Shown here: piece after piece, positions 1 through 9,374 of the stretch
How positions within the stretch are numbered: position 1 is the stretch's first letter
Layout: every line of letters begins with the position of its first letter
Assembly (NCBI GenBank): GCA_964468125.1
Contig: CAYXVF010000008.1
Location: 1 to 64,000 of the forward strand
Origin: CAYXVF01 sp964468125
GTDB lineage: Bacteria > Myxococcota > XYA12-FULL-58-9 > CAYXVF01
Length of the DNA: 64,000 bases
Direction: 5' to 3'
Program-made: the position numbers and the translations under genes
The notes under the pieces: generated by a model
What the model saw: the letters and a program-made list of their open reading frames with translations, nothing else
Told to the model about the DNA's origin: nothing
Databases searched by the model: none

Positions 1-12
1 CTGGATCTGTGA

Positions 13-294
13 GCATCTACCGTCTCGGGCGGGGAAACAATCTCGGTTCGCGGACACAACACGGATGGGTCTCGCGCCGATACTCTTCTCGAGGGCTACT
101 GGGATGGGCCTTCGACGGAGATGGTGTTGATGCAAGGCTGTATTACAACGCGTCATCTGATCCTGCGAGCTCCGACGATCATTCTTGAGTTCGGTCTCGT
201 GGCCTATGGCCGTTGCGTGCTCTCGGTGCTGTTTCGCAAGAAGGCGACCTTTCTCGAGTGCGTGGCGACGATCTCGCGCTCCGCACGCGACTGA
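13..294 (+). other. Open stretch before add, no recognised gene
   Basis: The first 303 bases hold no gene I can name. One plus frame stays open from just after a stop at 10-12 to a TGA at 292-294. Its only reasonable start is the ATG at 121, which would give a 58-aa product with a hydrophobic middle. A second plus frame is open from base 3 to about 188. The stop at 10-12 could also be the end of a gene lying to the left. No ribosome binding site, hairpin or promoter stands out. Confidence 0.2.
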
Positions 295-303
295 TGCGCT
301 GCC

Positions 304-1389
304 GTGACTGACTTCGCCGAGGCGCTCCGGGCGCTCCCGAAGGCAGAGCTGCACGTCCACCTCGACGGCTCGATTCGACCGCAAACACTCCTCGATCTCT
401 ACCGTGTGGCCGGGCGAGACGCTCCAGCGGCCCGCGCGGAGCAGGTTGCGACGGCCATCGGAGCCGGTCGGCAATTCGACGGTCTTCCCGACTACCTCAA
501 AGTTTTCGACCATACGCTTCCTGCGATGCAGACGGAGCCGGCGTTGCGTCGAGTGGCGCAGGAGCTGGTTGAAGATGCGGCTCGCGATGGGGTGCATCAC
601 ATCGAGGTCCGTTTCTGCCCGGACCTCCACCGCAAAGGCGGCCTGGAGCACGATGCAATCCTGACCGCGGTCACCGATGGCCTGCGAGAAGGAGAGCGTC
701 GACTCGGTGTTTCTTTTGGGGTGATCGTCACGGCCCTGCGCAACCGCGATTCAGCGGAGAGCGAAGCGCTGGCGCGTCTCGCCGCCCGCTTTTCCGATCG
801 GGCGGTGGTGGCTTTCGACCTCGCCGGTGACGAGGAAGGATTTCCGTGCCACGTTCATCGCACGGCCTTCGATCTCGCGCGCGATGCGGGATTGAAGCTC
901 ACGCTCCATGCGGGCGAAGTCGCCGGTCCCGAGGCGATCGCGGAGGCCCTCGAGCAGGGAGCCCATCGCATCGGGCATGGCACGCATCTGCGCGATGATC
1001 CGATGCTTCTGGAACGGGTTCGCGAAGCGCAGATCCCGCTCGAGATGTGCCCGACGAGCAACGTGCAGACCCGTTCGGTCGAAAGCTACAGCGACCACCC
1101 GGCCCTCGACTACCACCGGCAGGGGATCGCGGTGACCGTCAGCACCGATGCTCGCCTCATCTCGAACACGACGGTGAGCGGGGAGCTCGCTCGTCTGCGC
1201 GAGAGCCACCGGATGACATGGGAGGAGGCGCAGGCCCTCGCTCGGGCGAGTTTTCAGGCGGCCTTCATCGATGAGACACGCCGTTCGGAGCTCATCGGGC
1301 GAGTGGCGACGATCGCTGGCCGTCTCCGGGAAGCCGGTTTCGATCCCGATTCAACGACGAATGGCGAGGACCTGGCCGCTGCGGATTGA
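304..1389 (+). CDS. add: Adenosine deaminase
   Basis: Hydrolytic deamination of adenosine/deoxyadenosine to inosine in purine salvage; cytoplasmic zinc enzyme of the amidohydrolase superfamily. The N-terminal HVHLDGS carries the metal ligands H17 and H19. LHAGE supplies H202 and E205 and is followed by the HRIGHGTHL segment. The STDARL segment holds metal-ligand Asp282. Its length of 361 aa is normal. After Asp282 comes Ala-Arg instead of the Asp-Pro of the E. coli and mammalian enzymes; some bacterial homologues carry Asn-Arg here, so this belongs to a divergent subclass whose substrate may not be exactly adenosine. Start is GTG at 304. The last 39 bases overlap the convergent transglycosylase gene. 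Confidence 0.9.
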   Translation: MTDFAEALRALPKAELHVHLDGSIRPQTLLDLYRVAGRDAPAARAEQVATAIGAGRQFDGLPDYLKVFDHTLPAMQTEPALRRVAQELVEDAARDGVHHIEVRFCPDLHRKGGLEHDAILTAVTDGLREGERRLGVSFGVIVTALRNRDSAESEALARLAARFSDRAVVAFDLAGDEEGFPCHVHRTAFDLARDAGLKLTLHAGEVAGPEAIAEALEQGAHRIGHGTHLRDDPMLLERVREAQIPLEMCPTSNVQTRSVESYSDHPALDYHRQGIAVTVSTDARLISNTTVSGELARLRESHRMTWEEAQALARASFQAAFIDETRRSELIGRVATIAGRLREAGFDPDSTTNGEDLAAAD

Positions 1390-2799
1390 GCTGCCACGCA
1401 GGCGATTCCAACGACGAATGTCATCGACGGAGCAGCGGTAGCGTCTCGAGATCGACCACAGGGTGTCACCTGCGGTGACGACGTGCTTTCTCTCGCGGCT
1501 CGCGGCCACCACTGTCCGCTGAGAGCGCTTGCGGGTCTTCTTGGAGGCAACGCTCACCGGCACGACGAGTTGCTGACCTACGCGCAGCTGGTGCACGCTG
1601 CGCAAGTCGTTGAAATCGCGGATCGAGGCGATGCTCACGCCGTGCTGTCGTGCGATGCCGCTCAGTGTATCGCCCCGGCGAACGCGGTAGTGACGGAGGT
1701 CGACGAGCATCAAGGGCGGCTGCTCCGCGATCCATTTGGTGACTCGCTCACCTTCACCCTCCGGTACGCGAAGAATACTCGGGCGGCGCGGTGGCGTCAG
1801 GTCGTGGAGAAGGCTCGGGTTGAGCTCGCGAAGGTCCGTGAGAGACAGTTTCAGAGCCGTGGCGAGCTTCTTGAGATCGATCGCGTCTTTGACCTCGAGC
1901 CGGTCGTAACGCAGCGGCGCGTGCGCGCGAATGTCCGTGAAGCCGTGGGCGCGGGCATTCTTGGCGACGATCGCCGCCGCGATGATTTTCGGCACATAGT
2001 GCCGGGTTTCTTTGGGGAGCGCGTGTCGGTCGACGAGCTCCCAGTAGGTGCCCACGCCCGAACGATTGAGGGCCCGGCCAACGCGGCCTTCGCCGGCGTT
2101 ATAGCTCGCCCAGGCCAGATGCCAGTCTCCGAACTTTCGATGCAGCTTCTTCAGGTAGCGGCAAGCGGCGTGGGTCGCCGTGACGAAGTCGCGTCGTTCA
2201 TCCACCCAGTGGTCCATGCGCATGTCGAAGATCTCTGCGGTGGAGCGAATGAACTGCCAGAAGCCGCTGGCGGCGGCCACAGAGTACGCCTTTGAGCTCA
2301 GACCGCTCTCGATCATCGCCAGATAGAAGGTGTCCGCGGGCAGGCCGTGCTCACGCAGAATCGGCTCCATCATCGGCCGATAGCGCTCCGCTCGTGCCAA
2401 CCATTTCTCAAAGTGTCGGCGCCCCCGACCGGTGAAGTATTCGATGTAGACATCGACCAGCTCGTGGTCCGAAAGAGGAATGTCGTACGTGATGGCGGTC
2501 CCGTCGTGATCGGGACTCGGTGTCCGCAGGGCCCGGGTGAGCAGGGTCTGCTCGATCGCGTCGAGCCAATGCTCGTCGCGCATGAAGCTGAAGTCGTCGA
2601 TTTTGTTCTCGGCGGCCGGCGTGTGCGCAAACCCGTCGCGCAGCCGATCGTGCAGAGCCCAGCGGCGCAAGCCCCGTTGAATGCGGCGCTCAACCCGGTC
2701 CTGATCGATCAAAATCGATTCCAGCGATTCGGGGGATTCCGCATGGGCCACGGTCGGTGCTGCGAGCACCACCAGGAGGGTCATCGCCAAAGGTCGCAT
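1351..2799 (-). CDS. mltD: Membrane-bound lytic murein transglycosylase with two LysM domains (MltD type)
   Basis: Exported peptidoglycan lyase that cleaves the MurNAc-GlcNAc bond to form 1,6-anhydro-MurNAc. I start it at the ATG at 2799, where a signal peptide begins (MRPLAMTLLVVLAAPTVAHA); an upstream ATG at 2835 would add 12 polar residues. The SLT domain has the catalytic Glu in MIESGLSS, then SGFWQFIRSTA and ASYNAGEGRV. Two LysM modules follow near the C-terminus (RRGDTLSGIARQHGVS and TAGDTLWSISRRYRCS), separated by a basic linker. There is no lipobox, unlike E. coli MltD. Its 3' end overlaps add tail to tail by 39 bp. Confidence 0.9.
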   Translation of the reverse strand: MRPLAMTLLVVLAAPTVAHAESPESLESILIDQDRVERRIQRGLRRWALHDRLRDGFAHTPAAENKIDDFSFMRDEHWLDAIEQTLLTRALRTPSPDHDGTAITYDIPLSDHELVDVYIEYFTGRGRRHFEKWLARAERYRPMMEPILREHGLPADTFYLAMIESGLSSKAYSVAAASGFWQFIRSTAEIFDMRMDHWVDERRDFVTATHAACRYLKKLHRKFGDWHLAWASYNAGEGRVGRALNRSGVGTYWELVDRHALPKETRHYVPKIIAAAIVAKNARAHGFTDIRAHAPLRYDRLEVKDAIDLKKLATALKLSLTDLRELNPSLLHDLTPPRRPSILRVPEGEGERVTKWIAEQPPLMLVDLRHYRVRRGDTLSGIARQHGVSIASIRDFNDLRSVHQLRVGQQLVVPVSVASKKTRKRSQRTVVAASRERKHVVTAGDTLWSISRRYRCSVDDIRRWNRLRGSSIRSGQVLAIRR

Positions 2800-2887
2800 G
2801 GACCCCGACCATAGCACCGACTCGCGCTCGAACAAGAATTCGGCGTATTATCTAGCCTGCACACGAAGCGCCGGGGGCCCAGTCCGA

Positions 2888-5275
2888 ATGAATCGTCGAT
2901 TTCTCGTGGGGGCACTTCTAATCGCCACGCTCGCCTGTTCGCGCGGCCTCGAGGATCTCATAGACGTTTCCGAGTTCAACTGCGCGGACGGGCTGCAAAA
3001 CGGAGAAGAGACCGACGTGGACTGCGGCGGCAGCGCCTGCGAGCCCTGCCCGGCTTTTTTCTTCTGCACCGACGGCCCGGACTGTCAGAGCGGCATCTGC
3101 GATGCTGGGATTTGTGCTCCGCCGAGCTGCGACGACGGTCTGCAAAACGGCGACGAAAGCGACGTGGACTGCGGCGACGATTGCCCGCCCTGCGCCGACG
3201 GCTTGCTCTGTGGCGAAAACGAAGACTGTGAGAGCGATCTCTGTTTGATCGAGACGAATACCTGCGCGACGCTGTATGAAGGTGAGCTCATCCTCTTCGA
3301 CTTCGTGCCGTCAGACGCGAATGCAACGCTCGACATCCTCCAGAGCCACGACGTCATCGCGGGCGACGTGAACATCAACGACGTCGACGCCACGGCTACA
3401 GTGATCCCCCCGCTCCAGGTGCGCGAGATCCGAGGCAGCTTGAACATCATCGGAAACTCCACCCTCGAATCGCTCTCCGGTCTCGGATCGATTGAGCTCA
3501 TCGAAGGCGATCTGTCCATTCGCGCGAACTCGAGCCTCGTGGACCTCGAGGGCCTCGCCGTACGGGAAGTGCAGGGTACGGTCGAGATTCAACAAAATCG
3601 CAGACTCGAACGCCTCAACGGACTCGAACGGTTGAGCTTTGCAGATCGCGGGCTCGTGATCACGGACAACATTTCGCTCACGGACCTGAGCGCCCTCGAT
3701 GGAGACGACAACAACGAAGGGCTCACCGAAGTGGGGCAGCTGCGCATCGAAAACAATCTGGCTCTCGAGTCGATCGACGCCTTCAATGCCCTGGTGGTGG
3801 CGGGGGACATTCGCATCGCAGACAACGACGCACTGCTCACTCTCGGAGAGGCTGGCGCGACTGCCTTTCCCATCTTTCCGCAGCTCGCTGCGGCAGGAGA
3901 GATCGCCATTCGGGATAACCGCCGACTCACCACCGTCGTGGCGTTCGGTTCTCTCGCGACCGCCGAACGGATCGAGATCGCATTTAACCAGTCGCTCACC
4001 TCACTGACCGGGTTTCTCGAGCTGTTGAGTCTCGACAACGGCCTGCTCATCTCGAACAACCCATCACTGGCAACCGTTTCGGGGTTCGATTTTCTGAGCG
4101 TGGTCTTCGGTGGAATGACCTTTCAAAACCTGCCGGCGTTGCAAGCGCTCCCGGATTTCACTCAGCTCGGCATCATCGCTGGAATCACCGGACTCACCTT
4201 CGAGGCGACTGGGACTGACTATGCAACGGTCACTGGTTTTCCGAACCTCGATTTCGTGACCGCGCTCACGATCAAGAACACACAGATCGAGAGGATCGTC
4301 GGCATGGGAGGCCGCTTCATCGTCGAAGAACGACTGAGCATCTCGAACAACCCGGCGCTGCAGCAGCTCGGCGGTGCGGGTGGAAACCTCGGAGCGATCG
4401 ACCCTCGCGGCACGGTGTACATCTTCAACAACCCGGTACTCTCGAGCATCGCCCTCGCGAACCTCACGAACCTGCGCGAGACGCTCACGGTTGCGAATCT
4501 TCCCCTCTTGAGCTCCCTGAGTCTCCCAAATTTCTCGCAGGCGAGGGGTTTGCGCATGGGGCAGCTCGCATCGCTCCTGGCGGTGGACGTACCGGTCGAA
4601 GCGGTCGTGGGTTCGCGGCCGGGGCTCGACAACTCAGGATCGTTTGAGTTCTTCAAAGAGCTCGATGTGGTTGGAATCTTTCTGCAGAGCTCGGGCCCAG
4701 CCCTCTACGACTTCTCGCGCTTGGACGCGGTGAGCAACATCGTGGTCTCTGGAGCAGGGCTATCGGTCCTGACCGATGCTCTGACCCGGGTCGATGGCGA
4801 TCTTCGCTATGTCGATACGGACCAGCCGGTGAGCGCTCCCCTCCTCGCGACGCTGGGAGATCCGGACCCGGCCACCGGGCCCGCCGCTCTCAACGGTGTG
4901 TGCGAGCTCCCGTTGCTTGGGTCTCTGTGTATCGAAAACGCCTCCTTCGACAGCCTGGAGCTGCCCGAGCTCGAGCGCATGAGCGGCGTGCTCCTCATCG
5001 AGCAGACCGAGTTTTCGGCGCTGAATGCGCCAAAGCTCAGCACCGTCGGGGCCATCCGGGTATCGAATAGCAGCCTGCCGCTCGATGTGGACCTGTCAGG
5101 TCTCATGAGCGTGGACGATCCTAGTGGGCTCTACTCGCCGAACATCCAGCTCGCGCCGATGGTCGGGGTCTGCGACGTCAACTTCGGTGCCTGTCAAAGC
5201 GCGTGTCTGCCATCGGGCTCGAATGCCTGCGCGCCCGATGGGTGCACGGTCGTGCCGGCTGCGGTGTGTCCCTGA
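2888..5275 (+). CDS. Lipoprotein with Cys-rich repeats and receptor-L-domain-like repeats
   Basis: 795-aa surface lipoprotein. The start is ATG 2888, which places a signal peptide and lipobox (LLIATLACS) at the N-terminus; the frame is open further upstream but without signal features. Two Cys-rich motifs of the form C-x-D-G-x-x-N-G-x-E-[TS]-D-V-D-C-G-x-C follow, a pattern common in myxobacterial surface proteins. The rest consists of repeats of about 25-45 residues in which hydrophobic strands alternate with N-N-x-x-L turns (IRDNRRLT, ISNNPSLA, IFNNPVLS). This is the look of receptor L-domain or leucine-rich solenoids, and suggests ligand binding. The C-terminus is again Cys-rich. A TATTAT at 2846-2851 could be a -10 element but I see no good -35. 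Confidence 0.75.
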   Translation: MNRRFLVGALLIATLACSRGLEDLIDVSEFNCADGLQNGEETDVDCGGSACEPCPAFFFCTDGPDCQSGICDAGICAPPSCDDGLQNGDESDVDCGDDCPPCADGLLCGENEDCESDLCLIETNTCATLYEGELILFDFVPSDANATLDILQSHDVIAGDVNINDVDATATVIPPLQVREIRGSLNIIGNSTLESLSGLGSIELIEGDLSIRANSSLVDLEGLAVREVQGTVEIQQNRRLERLNGLERLSFADRGLVITDNISLTDLSALDGDDNNEGLTEVGQLRIENNLALESIDAFNALVVAGDIRIADNDALLTLGEAGATAFPIFPQLAAAGEIAIRDNRRLTTVVAFGSLATAERIEIAFNQSLTSLTGFLELLSLDNGLLISNNPSLATVSGFDFLSVVFGGMTFQNLPALQALPDFTQLGIIAGITGLTFEATGTDYATVTGFPNLDFVTALTIKNTQIERIVGMGGRFIVEERLSISNNPALQQLGGAGGNLGAIDPRGTVYIFNNPVLSSIALANLTNLRETLTVANLPLLSSLSLPNFSQARGLRMGQLASLLAVDVPVEAVVGSRPGLDNSGSFEFFKELDVVGIFLQSSGPALYDFSRLDAVSNIVVSGAGLSVLTDALTRVDGDLRYVDTDQPVSAPLLATLGDPDPATGPAALNGVCELPLLGSLCIENASFDSLELPELERMSGVLLIEQTEFSALNAPKLSTVGAIRVSNSSLPLDVDLSGLMSVDDPSGLYSPNIQLAPMVGVCDVNFGACQSACLPSGSNACAPDGCTVVPAAVCP

Positions 5276-5279
5276 GCGG

Positions 5280-6662
5280 CTAGCTCTTCTTGTCCAGCCG
5301 TACCGCGAAGAAGCCGTCTACACCGTGACGATGGGGCCAGGTTTCGAGGCAGGGAATACCCTCGTGTTCGACGCGCATCGCATTGAATGCAGGGAGCTCG
5401 GGCCAACTCGGCTGAAATTCTGAGTGGCGGGATAGGAAATCACGAACGCGCTCGATGCCTTCCGCGCGGGTCACCGTGCAGACGGAGTAGACCAGGCGAC
5501 CTCCCGCTTTCACTCGCGCACCGACGCTCTCCAGGAGCTGGCTTTGGAGGCGGATGAGGCTCGGTAACTCCGACTCCTTGCGCAAGCGCAGCTCCGGATG
5601 GCGACGGATCGTTCCCAGGCCCGAGCAGGGCGCGTCTACGAGGGCGAGGTCGACGGTCTCGGCGTCTAGGGCGATGAGCTCGTGATGCAGGCTCGCTCCG
5701 TCGCTCGCGTCGAGGGCAACGGTGTGGATCGACACGAGTCCCAAACGCTGGGCGTTGCCGTGGATGAGCCGCGTGCGACCGGGGTGAATGTCGAGAGCGA
5801 AGATGCGCCCCTCGTCGTTCATGAGCTCGGCGGCGTGGCAGCTCTTGCCCCCCGGCGCCGCGCAGGCGTCGAGCACGGTCATGGCGGGTCTGGGCTCGGC
5901 AAGAAGCGTGACCATCTGGGCCGCGTAGTCCTGGACGCTACAGCGTCCCTCCTGAAACGCGGGAAGCTCGGTGATGTGACCCGCCCCGCGCACCTCGAGG
6001 CCGTGGGGGAGAAAGGAGGGGATGTCGACTTCGAGGCCCGCGTCTTTCAGCTCCGCGTCGAGACGGTCTCGGTCGATGCGCAGCGGGTTGGCGCGGAGCA
6101 TGAGCGGCGGGGTCTGATTGTTCGCGTCGACAAAGGCGCGCGTCTCATCGAGCCCTTGGCGCTTTTCGATCTCGCGGAGGAGCCAGTCTGGATGGGAGCC
6201 GGTGATCGCGAGCGCGTCGATCGGGTCGCTGTCGTCGGGCTCGGGGAGTTGCCCTTCCTTCTGGAACGTCGAGATTTTGCGCAGCATCGCGTTGACGAAA
6301 CCCGTCGCGGAGCGATGGGAGCCTCGGACGAGCTTCACCGTTTCATTCACCGCCGCGTGCGAAGGCACGCGCATGTTCAGGATCTGATGAGCGCCCATGC
6401 GCAGGGCGTTTCGCACCTGCACCGGCGTTTTGCGCAGCGGTCGGGTCGCGAGGCGTCCGAGAATGAAGTCGATATAGATCGCATGCCGAAGGGTCCCGTA
6501 AACCAGCTCGGTCACTAGACCCTTGTCGCGCGCGGTGAAGCCGGTTCGGCGGCGCAGGACCGCATCGAGGGCGCGATCTGCGTAGGCTCCGTCACGGTCC
6601 ACACGAACCAGCACGTCGAGGGCCGCACGCCGGGCGCGGGGAGATTGGGCGGTATCGTCCAC
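5280..6662 (-). CDS. rsmB: 16S rRNA (cytosine-967-C5)-methyltransferase RsmB
   Basis: SAM-dependent m5C methyltransferase acting on 16S rRNA. An N-terminal NusB-like RNA-binding region (about residues 10-135) is followed by the Rossmann methyltransferase domain. CAAPGGKSCHAAEL is the SAM-binding motif, DAPCSGLGTIRRHPE holds the conserved Cys needed for product release, and YSVCTVTRAEG holds the catalytic Cys. 460 aa is slightly longer than E. coli RsmB. The start is GTG 6662, 15 bases after the stop of a small membrane ORF, so it is probably translated from the same transcript as pnp. The 3' end nearly abuts the convergent lipoprotein gene. Confidence 0.92.
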   Translation of the reverse strand: MDDTAQSPRARRAALDVLVRVDRDGAYADRALDAVLRRRTGFTARDKGLVTELVYGTLRHAIYIDFILGRLATRPLRKTPVQVRNALRMGAHQILNMRVPSHAAVNETVKLVRGSHRSATGFVNAMLRKISTFQKEGQLPEPDDSDPIDALAITGSHPDWLLREIEKRQGLDETRAFVDANNQTPPLMLRANPLRIDRDRLDAELKDAGLEVDIPSFLPHGLEVRGAGHITELPAFQEGRCSVQDYAAQMVTLLAEPRPAMTVLDACAAPGGKSCHAAELMNDEGRIFALDIHPGRTRLIHGNAQRLGLVSIHTVALDASDGASLHHELIALDAETVDLALVDAPCSGLGTIRRHPELRLRKESELPSLIRLQSQLLESVGARVKAGGRLVYSVCTVTRAEGIERVRDFLSRHSEFQPSWPELPAFNAMRVEHEGIPCLETWPHRHGVDGFFAVRLDKKS

Positions 6663-6677
6663 GGGAGGGAGCTTCGC

Positions 6678-6833
6678 TCAAGCTCCGGTTCGACGCCAGT
6701 TGTCGTAACGCGCCGGAGTGGGAAACGTGAGGCCGATTCCCACGGCTGCGATCGCGGCGTAGGTCGCCACCCAAAACAGGTCACCGGTCAGCAGGGTGAT
6801 CACCAACCCGAAGATCCCCGTCGCCTCACGCAT
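6678..6833 (-). CDS. Small membrane protein, 51 aa, upstream of rsmB
   Basis: A short ORF (ATG 6833, TGA at 6678-6680) giving two hydrophobic stretches (GIFGLVITLLTGDLFWVATY and AAIAAVGIGLTF) and a basic tail ending PTPARYDNWRR. It sits between pnp and rsmB on the same strand and ends 15 bases before the rsmB start. Its start overlaps the end of another short hydrophobic ORF (6826-6924) in a different frame. Together they read like one three-helix membrane protein split by a frameshift, or a translationally coupled pair. Function unknown. Confidence 0.45.
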   Translation of the reverse strand: MREATGIFGLVITLLTGDLFWVATYAAIAAVGIGLTFPTPARYDNWRRTGA

Positions 6834-6924
6834 CGCCGTACGCCACTCCGACAAAGATGAAGAGGCTCATTACCTGAGCGCCGGTGATGAGCGTCAATTG
6901 GGGAAATGGGGAGGGGGAGCTCAT
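6826..6924 (-). CDS. Short hydrophobic ORF, 32 aa, possible first part of a split membrane protein
   Basis: ATG 6924 to TGA 6826-6828 encodes one transmembrane-like stretch (LITGAQVMSLFIFVGVAYG). The next ORF begins with an ATG 6831-6833 that overlaps its final codons, in the -1 frame. A single-base indel near 6830 would fuse both into a protein of about 80 aa with three helices. It lies 43 bases downstream of the pnp stop on the same strand. I cannot tell a sequencing or assembly error from real coupling. Confidence 0.35.
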   Translation of the reverse strand: MSSPSPFPQLTLITGAQVMSLFIFVGVAYGDA

Positions 6925-6967
6925 CTCAATTCGCGCTCTTTGAGACGGGCTTCTCTCCCCTCGTGGG

Positions 6968-9142
6968 TCACGCTTCGGCGGTGGCTTCTTCTTCCGACGC
7001 GCTCTCTTCCGCCTCGGAGTCGTCGCCGCCCGCTTCCTTCTTGTGTCGTGCTTCTTCGTCGGCGATCGCCTGCTTGCGCGACAGCTTCACCTTGCCCCGC
7101 TCGATGCCGATCACCTTCACGAGGACTTCGTCGCCCTCCTGGAGCACATCTTCGACGCGCGTCACGCGGCGCGGAGCGAGCTCGGAGATGTGAATCAGAC
7201 CGTCCGTGCCGGGGAAGATCTCCACGAAGGCGCCGAAGTCGGTGATCTTGCGGACGTTGCCCATGTAGAGCTTGCCGATCTCCGCCTCCTGGGTCAGGTC
7301 GCGGACCATCTTGACCGCCATGTCCACCGATGCGCCGTCCGAAGAGGCGATGGTGACGGTTCCGTCGTCCTCGACGTTCAGCTGAGCGCCCGTTCGCGCG
7401 ACGATGTCGCGGATGACCTTGCCGCCCGGTCCGATCACGTCGCGGATCTTGTCCTGCTTGATCTTGATTGTGAGGATCTTGGGAGCGTGCTCGCTGATTT
7501 CCCTGCGAGGCGAGGTGATGCTCTTGGCCATCTCACCTAGAATGTGGAGCCGACCCTTGCGCGCTTGCTCGAGTGCCGTCTCGAGAAGCTCACGGGTCAC
7601 GCCCTTGATCTTGATGTCCATCTGAATCGCGGTGATGCCCTTTTCCGTGCCCGCGACCTTGAAATCCATGTCGCCCAAGTGGTCCTCGTCGCCGAGGATG
7701 TCACTCAGAATCATCATGTCGCCGCCCTCTTGGATCAGGCCCATGGCGATGCCCGCGCAAGGACCGTCCATCGGTACGCCCGCGTCCATCATCGACATCG
7801 AGCCACCGCAGACGGTGGCCATCGACGACGAGCCGTTCGACTCAGTGACATCGGAGACGACGCGTACCGTGTAGGGGAACTCCTCGCTGCCGATGTCGAT
7901 CAGATTCTTCAGCGCGCGCAGGGCCAGCTGACCATGGCCGATTTCCCGGCGGCTGGTGGAACGGATCGGGCGCGACTCACCGACCGAGTAGGGCGGGAAG
8001 TTGTAGTGCAGGAGGAAGTTGTTGAAGACGTCGCCGGTGAGATCGTCGATGCGCTGCTCGTCTTGGCGCGTGCCAAGGGTCGCGGTGACGATTGCCTGCG
8101 TTTCGCCACGGGTGAAGAGCGCCGAGCCGTGGGTGCGAGGCAGCAAACCCACCTCGGTTTCGATCGGGCGAATGTCCTCGCTGCCTCGGTCGTCGATGCG
8201 CTTTCGGGTCTTTAGCATGTCCTGGCGGACCCACTTGTACTTGAGCTCGCCCCAACAGGCCTTCACTTCGCTAATGCGCTCTTCCAAGCTCGGGTCCTTC
8301 TCGATGACCTTCGCAACCAGTTCCTTCTTGGCCGCGTCGAGCTCGGCGTAGCGCTCCATCTTGGTGGTGATCGCGTACGCCTTCTCGAGAAGCGGGGTGC
8401 CGACTTCCTCCACCACCTTGTAGACTTCTTGATCGAGCTCCGGCGGGGTGTGCTCGCGTTTCGGCTTGCCCGCCTCTGCTGCGAGCTCCTTGATCACTTC
8501 GATGATCGGCTTGCAGGCCTCGTGGGCCTTGAGGAGGGCGTCGATCGTGTCCCCTTCGCTGACTTGCTTGCCGCCGCCTTCGACCATCGCGATCGCGTCC
8601 GCGCTGCAGGATACGAAGAGGTCGAGATCCGCGCTTTCCTTGTCCGCCTGCGATGGGTTGACTTTGAGCTCACCGTTCACGCGGCAAACCCGAACGCCCG
8701 CTACGGGGTTGTCGAAGGGAATGTCGGACACGGCGATCGCCGCCGATGCTCCGATCAACGCGAGCGAGTCCGGCGGGTTTTCCGGGTCGTAGCTGAAGAC
8801 CGTGCAGATCACCTGCGTGTCGTAACGCCAGCCTTCCGGAAACTGCGGCCGAATCGTGCGGTCCGTGATGCGAGCCTGGAGGATTTCGTCCTCCCGCGGG
8901 CGCGCTTCGCGCCGGAAAAATGAGCCGGGAATGCGACCCGCCGCGGACATCTTCTCTTGGTACTCGACGGTGAGGGGAAGGAAGTCCGTGTCGCGGGGAT
9001 CGCTCGAGGCGTTCGCGGTGACGAGCAGAGCGGTTCCGCCGGCCGTGATCCAGCATGCGCCGCCCGCTTGCTTTGCGATCTTGCCTGTTTCCAATGTAAC
9101 GGTAGTGCCGTCGACTTCGACGGTCTTCTTCACGTGAGCCAT
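6968..9142 (-). CDS. pnp: Polyribonucleotide nucleotidyltransferase (PNPase)
   Basis: Phosphorolytic 3'-5' exoribonuclease of the RNA degradosome. 724 aa from ATG 9142, preceded by a good AAGGAAG-type ribosome binding site; the frame is open upstream to 9325 but that part is not PNPase-like. Two RNase PH domains are visible (the first with SFFRREARPRE, the second with GFLPRTHGSALFTRGETQA-like residues and the SMSMMDAGVP core), separated by the all-helical linker. Then come a KH domain (IGPGGKVIRDI) and an S1 domain (GNVRKITDFGAFVEIFPG). The C-terminus is a short acidic tail. It is not next to rpsO, its usual partner, which lies 4.6 kb away. Confidence 0.95.
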   Translation of the reverse strand: MAHVKKTVEVDGTTVTLETGKIAKQAGGACWITAGGTALLVTANASSDPRDTDFLPLTVEYQEKMSAAGRIPGSFFRREARPREDEILQARITDRTIRPQFPEGWRYDTQVICTVFSYDPENPPDSLALIGASAAIAVSDIPFDNPVAGVRVCRVNGELKVNPSQADKESADLDLFVSCSADAIAMVEGGGKQVSEGDTIDALLKAHEACKPIIEVIKELAAEAGKPKREHTPPELDQEVYKVVEEVGTPLLEKAYAITTKMERYAELDAAKKELVAKVIEKDPSLEERISEVKACWGELKYKWVRQDMLKTRKRIDDRGSEDIRPIETEVGLLPRTHGSALFTRGETQAIVTATLGTRQDEQRIDDLTGDVFNNFLLHYNFPPYSVGESRPIRSTSRREIGHGQLALRALKNLIDIGSEEFPYTVRVVSDVTESNGSSSMATVCGGSMSMMDAGVPMDGPCAGIAMGLIQEGGDMMILSDILGDEDHLGDMDFKVAGTEKGITAIQMDIKIKGVTRELLETALEQARKGRLHILGEMAKSITSPRREISEHAPKILTIKIKQDKIRDVIGPGGKVIRDIVARTGAQLNVEDDGTVTIASSDGASVDMAVKMVRDLTQEAEIGKLYMGNVRKITDFGAFVEIFPGTDGLIHISELAPRRVTRVEDVLQEGDEVLVKVIGIERGKVKLSRKQAIADEEARHKKEAGGDDSEAEESASEEEATAEA

Positions 9143-9263
9143 CTTTTCTTCCTTCGGACTCGCGCGCTCGTTGCGAGGCGTGTCGCGCGGCCGGAAACGG
9201 TCTTGGACCTTGTGTTTTCGGGGCCGTAAATCGCACCAAAGCCTCAGAAAATCAACGTGAAAA

Positions 9264-9286
9264 GCCAGGTCTGGCACGTGTCCAGA
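9264..9286. promoter_or_regulatory. Overlapping dyads upstream of a sigma-54 promoter, possible activator site
   Basis: GCCAG-GT-CTGGC (9264-9275) is a perfect 5-bp inverted repeat, and TCTGG-N7-CCAGA (9270-9286) is a second overlapping one. They lie about 100 bp upstream of the -24/-12 element at 9375-9391, a normal distance for an enhancer-binding-protein site. They also lie about 120 bp upstream of the divergent pnp start, so they could serve that gene instead. Confidence 0.3.
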
Positions 9287-9374
9287 AAGCGAGACGCTCG
9301 TACGCCCGTCTCGAACTCGAGTCACCCCCCTTGGTCAGAACCCCCTCAGAGCGCACCGGAAGCGCCGATCTTCG

